Shown here in pieces: positions 1-6,501 of a stretch of 12,162 bases of DNA. The stretch spans positions 1 to 12,162 of the forward strand of contig JADGHK010000038.1 in the NCBI GenBank assembly GCA_019686145.1. The letters run 5' to 3'. The stretch comes from Bryobacteraceae bacterium. Lineage in GTDB: Bacteria > Acidobacteriota > Terriglobia > Bryobacterales > Bryobacteraceae. The position numbers were made by a program, and so were the translations under genes. Each line of letters starts with the position of its first letter. The stretch's first letter is position 1. The notes beneath the pieces are model-generated. The model saw only the letters and a program-made list of their open reading frames with translations. It searched no databases and had not been told where the DNA came from.

Positions 1-1896
1 AGGATCGGTTGAGGTTTCCGCGCGTCCCGCCTTTCCGAGGACGAGCTGAACTTCAGGGAACTGCATCAGGATGCGGTCCTGAATCTGCAGCAGCCGCTGT
101 GCCTCGGTGATGGAGATGCCGGGCAGGGTCGATGGCATGTAAAGCAGGGTTCCTTCGTCGAGCGGCGGCATGAACTCCGAGCCCAGCTTCTGAAACACCG
201 GCACTGTCACCGCGACCAGAGCTACGGCGCCTCCGAGGACGGCCCACTTCCAGCGGAGGGTCCAGCGGCACACGGGCTCGTACAGGCGTACCAGCAGGCG
301 GCTGACCGGATGCCTCTCCTCCGAATGAATCTGCCCGATCAGCACCGCGGTTGCCGTGCGGGCCACCCAGCGGGGACGGAATCGGAAATTGCCGGCATGC
401 GTGAAGGTGAGCCGCAGAGCAGGATCCAGCGTAATGACGAGGACGGCAGCCACGATCATCGCCAGGTTCTTGGTATAGGCAAGCGGCTTGAACAGCCGTC
501 CTTCCTGAGCCTCCAAAGTGAGCACCGGAAGGAATGCGACCGCGATCACGAGGAGGCTATAGAAACTCGGACGCCCTACCTCTTTCACTGCGGCGAGCAC
601 CACCTCCTGCACATTCCCAGGCCGTCCGGCACGTTCCCATTCCTCCAGCTTCTTGTGCGTCTGCTCTACAACGACGATGGCCGCGTCAACGAGCTCGCCC
701 AGCGCAATCGCAATGCCGCCAAGCGACATGATGTTCGATGTCAGCCCCATCGCCTTCATCGGGATGAAAGAAATCAGGAAAGCGACCGGCAGCGTAATGA
801 GAGGGATCAAGGCGCTCGGCAGATGCCAGAGAAAGAGCAGGATGACTGCGGAAATCACCACGAGCTCTTCCACCAGCGTCTCTCGTACCGTGTCAATCGA
901 TTTCAGGATCAGGTCGCTACGGTCGTATGCCGTGACGACTTTCACTCCCGGCGGCAGGCCCGGAGCAATCTCATCCAGCTTGGCTTTGACGCGCTTGATG
1001 ACCTCAAGTGCATTCTCGCCCTGCCGCATGACGACAATGCCGCTAACTACTTCGCCCTTGCCGTTCAGATCGGAAACCCCGCGGCGGAGATCCGGTCCGA
1101 GCGTAACGGTGGCGATATCGCGGATACGAACCGGCACTCCGTTCGCGCTCGCTGCCACCGCAATGTTCTCGATATCCGCCAGGCTCTTCGCATATCCACG
1201 TCCGCGGATCATGTACTCCGCGCCGCTGAACTCCACCAGACGCCCGCCGACGTCGCTGTTACCCTCGCGCACGGCGTTGACGACACGGCTGATCGGCAGA
1301 TTGAAGGCTCGCAGCTTATTCGGATCGACATTCACCTGGTATTGCCGGACAAAGCCGCCGAGCGGGGCGATCTCCGCGACGCCCGGCACGGACTGCAAGT
1401 GATAGCGCAGGTACCAGTCCTGCAGGCTGCGCAGCTCCGCCAGGCTGTGCTTGCCGCTCTCGTCGATCAGAGCGTATTGGAAGACCCAGCCGATGCCGCT
1501 GGCATCCGGGCCAAGCTCCGTCTTCACGCCTTGAGGAAGCCTTGGGAGCACGCCGGAGAGATATTCGAGCGTGCGGGACCGCGCCCAGTAGATATCCGTG
1601 CCTTCCTCGAAGAGGATGTACACGTAGGAGTAGCCGAAGTCGGAGAGGCCGCGAACGGTCTTGACTCCGGGGACAGCCAGCATCGCGGTTACGATCGGAT
1701 AGGTGACCTGATCCTCGATGATGTCCGGGCTGCGATCCCAGCGCGAGTAGACGATGACCTGGGTGTCGCTCAGATCCGGAATGGCATCGAGGGGTATGTT
1801 TTTCATCGACCACCAGCCGGCGAAAGCGACACAGGCAACGACCAGAAGGACGAGGAACCGGTTGTGTCCGCAAAACTCGATGATCCGATCAATCAT
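1..1896 (-). CDS. cusA: CusA/CzcA-type heavy-metal efflux RND pump, N-terminal 632 residues (runs off left edge)
   Basis: Inner-membrane proton-driven pump of the HME-RND family, which exports metal ions through an adaptor and an outer-membrane channel. I translated the whole frame from ATG 1896 to base 1: 632 uninterrupted codons of an expected ~1040. Family hallmarks are N-terminal MIDRIIEF with TM1, DAIPDLSDTQVIVYS (residues 37-51), the segment from GPDLRRGV through DLNGKGEVVSGIVVMRQG, and TM4 GGIAIALGELVDAA (393-406) with D404 matching the proton-relay Asp405 of E. coli CusA. LLYMPSTLPGIS (584-595) places M587 at the CusA metal-site Met573, and the visible end, GKAGRAETSTDP, is also typical. 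The other two metal-site methionines lie beyond the edge. The Cu/Ag subfamily is favoured by LLYMPSTLPG, but several CusA relay methionines are replaced (see findings), so the metal is not certain. The start overlaps the adaptor stop by 8 bp (ATGATTGA). Family certain; substrate moderate. Confidence 0.95.
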   Translation of the reverse strand, partial: MIDRIIEFCGHNRFLVLLVVACVAFAGWWSMKNIPLDAIPDLSDTQVIVYSRWDRSPDIIEDQVTYPIVTAMLAVPGVKTVRGLSDFGYSYVYILFEEGTDIYWARSRTLEYLSGVLPRLPQGVKTELGPDASGIGWVFQYALIDESGKHSLAELRSLQDWYLRYHLQSVPGVAEIAPLGGFVRQYQVNVDPNKLRAFNLPISRVVNAVREGNSDVGGRLVEFSGAEYMIRGRGYAKSLADIENIAVAASANGVPVRIRDIATVTLGPDLRRGVSDLNGKGEVVSGIVVMRQGENALEVIKRVKAKLDEIAPGLPPGVKVVTAYDRSDLILKSIDTVRETLVEELVVISAVILLFLWHLPSALIPLITLPVAFLISFIPMKAMGLTSNIMSLGGIAIALGELVDAAIVVVEQTHKKLEEWERAGRPGNVQEVVLAAVKEVGRPSFYSLLVIAVAFLPVLTLEAQEGRLFKPLAYTKNLAMIVAAVLVITLDPALRLTFTHAGNFRFRPRWVARTATAVLIGQIHSEERHPVSRLLVRLYEPVCRWTLRWKWAVLGGAVALVAVTVPVFQKLGSEFMPPLDEGTLLYMPSTLPGISITEAQRLLQIQDRILMQFPEVQLVLGKAGRAETSTDP

Positions 1897-3262
1897 CCCG
1901 GTGTGCTCCGTGTCCTGCGGCCCCGCCTGCGTCGGGCCACTTCAACTGGCTCTCGGAATTAAGGAGGAAGTTGCCGGAGACCACGATCCGTTCGCCTTCC
2001 TTGAGCCCATCGAGAATCTCAATCCGGTCGCCCAGCCGCAGCCCCGTTGCGACATTGCGCGGCTCAAAGTAGCCGTCGCCGAGATCGACGAAGACAATCT
2101 TCCGGACGCCTGCATCAAGCACTGCTTCGGCGGGAACGGCCAGACGCGCGCTCTGGGGAACAATGAAATCGACGTCGACATACATTTCAGGCTTCAGCAC
2201 GAGGCCAGGATTGGGCGCTTCCAGTCGAACCTTGAGTGTGCGGGTGTCCGGGTCAACCTGAGGAAGGATGTAGGTGACGCGAGCGCGGATCTTGCGCCCG
2301 GGCAGGTGCGAGGCCGAAATCGTGGCCTCCTGGCCGACGCGCACGAGGGCCGCATCGGATTCGTGGACGTCGGCGATAATCCAGACCTGGCTTAAGTCAA
2401 CCAGCGTGTAGATCGGCGTCTCTGGACCGATGCGCAGATTTGGAAATGCGTTGCGCGCGGTGATGTAGCCGGAGGCTGGCGCCTCAATTGTTACGGACCG
2501 GATTGGAGTCTGTGTGCGCTCCAGCTCCTGAATCTGTTCTTTGTTCAGGTTCCAATGCTCCAGCCGCCGCTTCGCCGCCTCGACCATGCGCTCACTGTCG
2601 CCGGCTGCGCCCTGCACCGAACTGCGCGCCATCATCTTCCTTGCGCTCAGCGCGAGCAGATACTCCTGCTGGGAAGCGATCAGCTCCGGACTGTAGACCG
2701 TAAACAGCGGCTCGCCTTTCCGGACATAACGGCCGGTGTAATCGGCGTTGACTTTCTCGATCCAGCCTGCGACGCGGGAATGCACGTGCGAGACGCGTCG
2801 CTCGTCAATATCGACCTTACCGGCTGTGCGAAGCCGGATGGCGGCGGAGGTGCGCTCGACCACCCCGGTCCGTACGCCGATCAATTGCTGCTTCTCAGGG
2901 CTTACATGAATGCTGCCCGGCGCGTCGCCTGCATAGAAGGGTTCCAGATCATTGCCCGTTTCCGGATTCAGTCCCGGGTGATCCGAACGGTACTTCGGGT
3001 CCTTCGGATCGAAATAGTAAAGAACCTTTCGATCGCGTTTCAATCCGCCTTCTCCGCCGTCCTCGTACACCGGTTCAAGGCGCATGCCGCAATCCGGCGC
3101 GACGCCTGGCTTGTCCGACCTGTATTGGGGATGCATGGGGTCGACCCAGTAGAGAACGGTCCGCCCGCTTTTATGCGGAAGGGCCGGCGTGGATCGTCCG
3201 CGGAAGTACCAGCCGGCCGCAAAGCCGGCGACCGTGAGCACAGCCACAAGAAAACGCTTCAT
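1889..3262 (-). CDS. cusB: CusB-type efflux adaptor (membrane fusion protein) with two N-terminal heavy-metal-binding-domain repeats
   Basis: Periplasmic adaptor linking the CusA pump to the TolC-like channel; 457 residues. Residues 1-21 form an uncleaved anchor or signal segment. Two repeats of the heavy-metal binding domain follow. Repeat 1 (about 36-66) has the intact DPMHP (41-45) and DCGM (57-60) motifs. Repeat 2 (about 80-110) keeps the frame (LYYFDP, YRSDHPG, DLEPFY) but has KDP for MHP and ETGN for DCGM, so its soft-metal ligands are gone. The adaptor core then begins at about 118 (IHVSPEKQQLIGVRTG), with barrel-sandwich halves around 145-190 and 255-290 separated by a helical hairpin at 191-252, and beta-barrel and membrane-proximal domains to ~440. 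The tail contains HGAH. ATG at 3262 overlaps the channel stop by 4 bp (ATGA), with a GGAG about 10 nt upstream, so translation is coupled. HMBD-CusB architectures are known; the degenerate second copy is the unusual part. Confidence 0.95.
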   Translation of the reverse strand: MKRFLVAVLTVAGFAAGWYFRGRSTPALPHKSGRTVLYWVDPMHPQYRSDKPGVAPDCGMRLEPVYEDGGEGGLKRDRKVLYYFDPKDPKYRSDHPGLNPETGNDLEPFYAGDAPGSIHVSPEKQQLIGVRTGVVERTSAAIRLRTAGKVDIDERRVSHVHSRVAGWIEKVNADYTGRYVRKGEPLFTVYSPELIASQQEYLLALSARKMMARSSVQGAAGDSERMVEAAKRRLEHWNLNKEQIQELERTQTPIRSVTIEAPASGYITARNAFPNLRIGPETPIYTLVDLSQVWIIADVHESDAALVRVGQEATISASHLPGRKIRARVTYILPQVDPDTRTLKVRLEAPNPGLVLKPEMYVDVDFIVPQSARLAVPAEAVLDAGVRKIVFVDLGDGYFEPRNVATGLRLGDRIEILDGLKEGERIVVSGNFLLNSESQLKWPDAGGAAGHGAHRDD

Positions 3263-4506
3263 CGTTCGAGCAGCTCCACCCCGGCCATCTCTTCCAGCCG
3301 GATCAACGCAAGGTGATAGTTCAGCAGCTCCTCGTCGTAGCCAATTTCGTACTCGAGCACCGCCAGCGCGTTGTTGAGCAGCGTCGTGAGGTCAACCTGC
3401 CCCGTTTGATACGCGGGCAACGAGCTTTCCAGCGTCAGCCGCGCCTGCGGCAGGAGGGTGTCCTGATACATCGTCAGCAGACGGCGCGACGTTTCCGCGA
3501 TTCGATAGTCGTCCTGCATGCGGAACAGCAGCGCCTGATCGGTCGTTTCGTAGTCGCGGCGCGCAGCGCCCAGCGTAGCCGTTTGCTCGGCGACTCCCGC
3601 CCGCTGTTTGCTGCGCCAGGAGGTGGGTAACTGAAACTCGACGCGGAACATGTACATATCCGGCATGCGGCCCATATTGAAGTAGCCTGCCGAGAGTGTG
3701 TAGTCGGGATAAAACTCCTTTCGAGCGAGGTTTACGGCGAGCTCGGACCGCTCGATCATCTTCTGATTTCTGCGGATGAGCGGCGAGTTGCGCCGGGCCC
3801 GGGCGATCAAATCTTCGAGCGTCACATCGAACGGCTCCAGAACCGGTTCTGCGGGCCTGCCCAGAGGGCTGCCGGGGCGGCGCGCCAGCAGTTGGTTGAG
3901 TTCCGCCTCCTGCGACTGTTTCTCCTGCTGCATCCGCTCGATGCGGAGAGACTTTTCAGAGATCTGAGTCTGCAGTCGCAGCAAGTCCTGCTGTGCCGCT
4001 TCACCGACCGCGTAGCGCGCCTCAACCGCCCGGAGAATTTCACGCAGCAAATCACGGCTTTGCGCCAGCAGGTCGAGCGTTTTGTAGGTATGGTGCAGGC
4101 GGTGATACGCGGACTTCACCCTTGCGATGACCGATAGCTGCGTCGCCTGGTATTGCCAGAATTCCGAATCGGCCTCCCGCTGCGCGATTTCTCCCCGTAG
4201 TTTGCGTTTGCCGGGGAAGGGAAACGTCTGGGAGAGCATCAGGCCGGCGTTCGCCACCGGATCGACGCCCAGACCGGCAAATGGACGAGGGCTGCCTGTG
4301 CTGGCGTATCCAAGCGACAGCATTGTTTCGGGCAAACTGGCCGCCTGCGACGGGCGCTGCCGTGCTGCTTCATAGCGCTTCTGTGCTGCAAGAATCTCCG
4401 GATTGTTCTTCAGCGCCTCACTAATGAGAGGCTGGAGCAGCATCCGGTCTTCGGCATTTACAACAAACGTCAAAGTCAGGATCGATATAAGGATCGAGAC
4501 ACGCAC
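3259..4506 (-). CDS. TolC/CusC-like outer-membrane efflux channel protein
   Basis: Outer-membrane factor (OEP family) forming the exit duct for the CusBA pump; 415 residues, normal for short heavy-metal members. Residues 1-18 are a signal peptide, with likely cleavage after VVNA. There is no lipobox cysteine, unlike CusC of E. coli. The internal duplication of the family shows as two halves, each with a beta-strand pair (LSLGYASTG at 64-72 and LSAGYFNMG at 271-279) and long coiled-coil helices (about 104-207 and 302-405). The first half has the conserved FPFPGKRKLRGE segment (95-106). The second has a methionine cluster, NMGRMPDMYM, with M278, M281, M284 and M286, probably in an extracellular loop. 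The start is GTG at 4506, chosen because a strong Shine-Dalgarno (GGGGAGG) lies 4 nt upstream and the signal peptide begins there. The gene is 58 bp downstream of the small Cys-rich ORF and overlaps cusB by 4 bp. Confidence 0.93.
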   Translation of the reverse strand: MRVSILISILTLTFVVNAEDRMLLQPLISEALKNNPEILAAQKRYEAARQRPSQAASLPETMLSLGYASTGSPRPFAGLGVDPVANAGLMLSQTFPFPGKRKLRGEIAQREADSEFWQYQATQLSVIARVKSAYHRLHHTYKTLDLLAQSRDLLREILRAVEARYAVGEAAQQDLLRLQTQISEKSLRIERMQQEKQSQEAELNQLLARRPGSPLGRPAEPVLEPFDVTLEDLIARARRNSPLIRRNQKMIERSELAVNLARKEFYPDYTLSAGYFNMGRMPDMYMFRVEFQLPTSWRSKQRAGVAEQTATLGAARRDYETTDQALLFRMQDDYRIAETSRRLLTMYQDTLLPQARLTLESSLPAYQTGQVDLTTLLNNALAVLEYEIGYDEELLNYHLALIRLEEMAGVELLER

Positions 4507-4510
4507 ACTT

Positions 4511-4517
4511 CCTCCCC
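4511..4517 (-). promoter_or_regulatory. Strong Shine-Dalgarno of the channel gene
   Basis: On the minus strand GGGGAGG precedes the GTG start at 4506 with a 4-nt spacer (AAGT). This supports GTG rather than a later ATG as the start. It is the best ribosome-binding site in the operon, fitting a channel gene translated independently of the small upstream ORF. Confidence 0.75.
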
Positions 4518-4564
4518 GTCAACACAAGAAAGTTACGAAAGACTGGCTGCAGGGAGAGTGAGGT

Positions 4565-4954
4565 CTAGATCAGAAAGGATGCGTGAAGGACGAAAAGCCC
4601 GGGAGTGGACTGTTTGGGCGGATCCGGGTTCGGAAACGCATTCTCCGGGACACGGATCGGACTTAAAAGGCTTTCGGCAGCAGTCAAGGGTGCTGGGGAA
4701 AGCGACTGGAATCGCCACCCGTCGAACTCAGGCTTGTCGTAGTTCCGGACGTGGAGATGGCCCTTGCAGGGATCGGACTTCGAGTCGCCGGGCGGAACCG
4801 GCTTCCCGCAGTGATCGGTTTGCGTCGTCTGCCTCGGGCAGCAATCGTGCCTGACGGGGGCCGGATCGATCGAGGCGCAGTTGGCGCATTGCCCCCAGAC
4901 CATGCTGATGATCAGCATGGCAGCGAAGGTCGTGCTGAGTAGCGAGCGTAGCAC
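4565..4954 (-). CDS. Small secreted Cys/His-rich protein at the head of the metal-efflux operon (unknown function)
   Basis: I do not recognise this 129-residue product. It has a hydrophobic signal-like N-terminus (residues 5-21), then a Cys/His-rich stretch: C23 and C26 (CANC), H36-x-C38-C39, H48-C49, C63 and H66-x-H68. Six Cys and four His fall within 46 residues. The rest (70-129) is Pro/Ser-rich and lacks Cys, ending FVLHASFLI. Lipoprotein processing is unlikely, since VWGQC has Gln before the Cys. The start is GTG at 4954: an in-frame TAG directly precedes it, so translation cannot begin further upstream; an internal ATG at 4918 is the alternative but would destroy most of the signal peptide. 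No Shine-Dalgarno is visible, and a promoter -10 ends about 9 bp upstream, suggesting a nearly leaderless message. Position as first gene of the efflux operon and the metal-ligand-rich periplasmic segment suggest a metal-binding accessory protein, by inference only. It could also be a spurious ORF, but the promoter and signal peptide argue against that. Confidence 0.65.
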   Translation of the reverse strand: MLRSLLSTTFAAMLIISMVWGQCANCASIDPAPVRHDCCPRQTTQTDHCGKPVPPGDSKSDPCKGHLHVRNYDKPEFDGWRFQSLSPAPLTAAESLLSPIRVPENAFPNPDPPKQSTPGLFVLHASFLI

Positions 4955-4963
4955 CTACGCATG

Positions 4964-4992
4964 AGGATAGCAGAATCTCCGAGCCCGGTCAA
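4964..4992 (-). promoter_or_regulatory. Sigma70-type promoter for the metal-efflux operon
   Basis: Read on the minus strand, TTGACC (4992-4987) is separated by exactly 17 bp from TATCCT (4969-4964), and a TG one base upstream of the -10 makes it extended. Transcription would start near 4955-4957, only 1-3 nt before the GTG at 4954, giving an almost leaderless mRNA. I found no CueR-like or CopY-like dyad in the spacer, so any metal control is not evident here. Confidence 0.6.
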
Positions 4993-5005
4993 AACGTCCG
5001 CTGGC

Positions 5006-5014
5006 TGCTATCTT
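5006..5014 (+). promoter_or_regulatory. Extended -10 for the M20 peptidase gene, predicting a leaderless transcript
   Basis: TGCTATCTT has an extended-type TG and a TATCTT hexamer at 5009-5014. Seven bases downstream is the A of the ATG at 5021, so initiation there would give a leaderless mRNA. No Shine-Dalgarno is present before 5021, which agrees. No good -35 was found 16-18 bp upstream, so this is weaker than the divergent promoter whose DNA it adjoins. Confidence 0.4.
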
Positions 5015-5020
5015 TGCATC

Positions 5021-6439
5021 ATGCGTGTCCCGATCTTTGCGCTCTCGCTGTGCCTGCTGCACCTTCCCCTGTGCGCCCCCCTGTGCGCCCAAGTGCCCGC
5101 GCCCGCATGGGAGTCTTTGAAAGCTGAGATTTTGCGGCACTACCGGGCACTGATCCAGATCGATACGAGCGACCCGCCCGGGAATGAAGCCCCGGCTGTC
5201 GACTACCTGCGAAAAGTTCTCGAAGCGGAGGGAATCGCCGTCAAGATCTTCGCCCTTGATCCCAGGCGCCCCAATCTCGTCGCACGCTTGAAAGGAAACG
5301 GCGCCAGGCGCCCCATCCTCATCATGGCGCATACCGATGTGGTCGGGGTTCAGCCGGAGAAGTGGATCCATCCTCCCTTCTCCGCCACGCTTGACGGAGG
5401 ATACATTTACGGACGCGGCGCCGTGGATGACAAGGATAACCTCACGGCCGGCCTCATGACGATGCTGCTGTTGAAGCGGCTGAACGTGCCGCTCGAACGC
5501 GATGTCATCTTCCTCGCGGAAGCGGGGGAGGAGGGCAACGTCCGCTTCGGCATTCAGTACATGGTGGAGAACCGCTGGCCCGAGATTGAAGCGGAGTTCT
5601 GCATTGCCGAGGGAGGCGGACTTCTGCGCAGCGGCGGCAAATCCATTCGAAACATCGTCGGGACCTCGGAGAAACGCCCCAATTCGGTCCGGCTGATTGC
5701 GAGAGGTCCGGCCGGACATGGTTCGCGCCCGCTGCCCGATAACGCGGTCGTCCGTTTGACCAACGCCGTTTCGAAGGCGGCTGCCTGGCAGACGCCGATG
5801 CGTCTCAACGACACCACCCGCACATACTTTGAACGCCTGGCGACGATCAGTTCACCGGAAGCAGCCGCGCGCTATAACAATCTCGTTAACCCGGAAAAGA
5901 CGGCCGCGATTCAGGAGTACCTGCGGATTCACGAGCCCATGCATTACTCGATGCTGCGAACGTCGATCACTCCGACCATGCTGAAGGCCGGTTTCCGCGT
6001 CAATGTCATCCCGTCCGAAGCGGAAGCGACGCTCGACATCCGGGCGCTGCCGGATGAGAACATGCCGCAATTTCTCGAGGAGTTGAAAAAGGTGATCAAT
6101 GATCCTGCGGTCGAGATTGTGCCGACCGGACTGTCGTCGCGCCCCGCCGCGCCGCCCTCGCGCCTGGATACGGAGCTCTTCAAGGCGATCGAAGCGGCAC
6201 AGCGGCGCGTGTATCCGGGCGGCGTCACACTCCCCTCGATGTCGACCGGCGCTACAGACAAATCATTCCTGCAGGCTCGCGGCGTTCAGTGCTACGGCAT
6301 CGGCGCGCTGACGGATGAGGAAGATGCGGCCAAAGGATTCGGCGCGCATAGCGACCAGGAGCGATTGCTCGAGTCCGAGCTCTACCGCTTCGTCATCTTT
6401 AACTGGGAGATCGTCACCTCCGTAGCGGCATCGCGGTAG
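5021..6439 (+). CDS. Secreted M20-family zinc metallopeptidase (carboxypeptidase / PM20D1-like)
   Basis: Exported amidohydrolase of the M20/M25/M40 family, which cleaves peptide or N-acyl amino-acid bonds using two zinc ions; 472 residues. Residues 1-23 are a signal peptide (cleavage near LCAQ). Visible catalytic residues are H104 and D106 in AHTDVV, the bridging Asp at D137 in GRGAVDDKD, the general base E170 with metal ligand E171 in AGEEGN, E197 in AEGGG, H233 in the dimerisation-domain motif GPAGHGSRPLPDNA, and the C-terminal ligand H443 in GAHSDQ. The lid domain spans about 213-375. The set is complete, so the enzyme should be active. The frame is open upstream to an ATG at 4961, but 5021 is preferred: it begins a clean signal peptide and the extra 20 residues are polar. 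GHGSxPLPDNA resembles yeast carboxypeptidase S and PM20D1, so di/tripeptides or N-acyl amino acids are plausible; the exact substrate is unknown. It is divergent from the efflux operon and not obviously linked to it. Confidence 0.9.
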   Translation: MRVPIFALSLCLLHLPLCAPLCAQVPAPAWESLKAEILRHYRALIQIDTSDPPGNEAPAVDYLRKVLEAEGIAVKIFALDPRRPNLVARLKGNGARRPILIMAHTDVVGVQPEKWIHPPFSATLDGGYIYGRGAVDDKDNLTAGLMTMLLLKRLNVPLERDVIFLAEAGEEGNVRFGIQYMVENRWPEIEAEFCIAEGGGLLRSGGKSIRNIVGTSEKRPNSVRLIARGPAGHGSRPLPDNAVVRLTNAVSKAAAWQTPMRLNDTTRTYFERLATISSPEAAARYNNLVNPEKTAAIQEYLRIHEPMHYSMLRTSITPTMLKAGFRVNVIPSEAEATLDIRALPDENMPQFLEELKKVINDPAVEIVPTGLSSRPAAPPSRLDTELFKAIEAAQRRVYPGGVTLPSMSTGATDKSFLQARGVQCYGIGALTDEEDAAKGFGAHSDQERLLESELYRFVIFNWEIVTSVAASR

Positions 6440-6463
6440 GCGCTGGTGGAACTGCCCCATTCC

Positions 6464-6472
6464 TGATATAAC
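6464..6472 (+). promoter_or_regulatory. Extended -10 promoter element before the NHL-propeller gene
   Basis: TGATATAAC carries the extended TG and a TATAAC hexamer (6467-6472), one base from consensus. A start near 6479 would leave a leader of about 23 nt containing a weak GGGA Shine-Dalgarno 7 nt before the ATG at 6502. No recognisable -35 lies at the proper distance. If real, it gives this gene its own transcript despite being only 62 bp after the peptidase. Confidence 0.45.
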
Positions 6473-6501
6473 TATTTGGAACATCGGACTGGGATACTAC
6501 C

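Noticed and set aside
310..1962. A 550-codon open frame on the plus strand opposite cusA
   Set aside because: It is an antisense shadow of a GC-rich coding region. The minus-strand frame matches HME-RND motifs throughout, while the plus product is Arg/His/Asp-rich with no recognisable domain, signal or start context.
2555..3316. A 253-codon plus-strand frame opposite cusB
   Set aside because: Shadow of the adaptor gene; no coding motifs or ribosome-binding site.
4961..5020. A 20-residue N-terminal extension of the M20 peptidase from ATG 4961
   Set aside because: It would place a polar segment before a classic signal peptide, and the extended -10 at 5006-5014 predicts transcription starting at 5021.
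4955..5020. Possible CueR/MerR or CopY-type operator in the efflux promoter
   Set aside because: The -10/-35 spacing is 17 bp, not the 19-20 bp of MerR-type promoters, and I found no clear dyad such as ACCTTCC-n-GGAAGGT or TACAnnTGTA.
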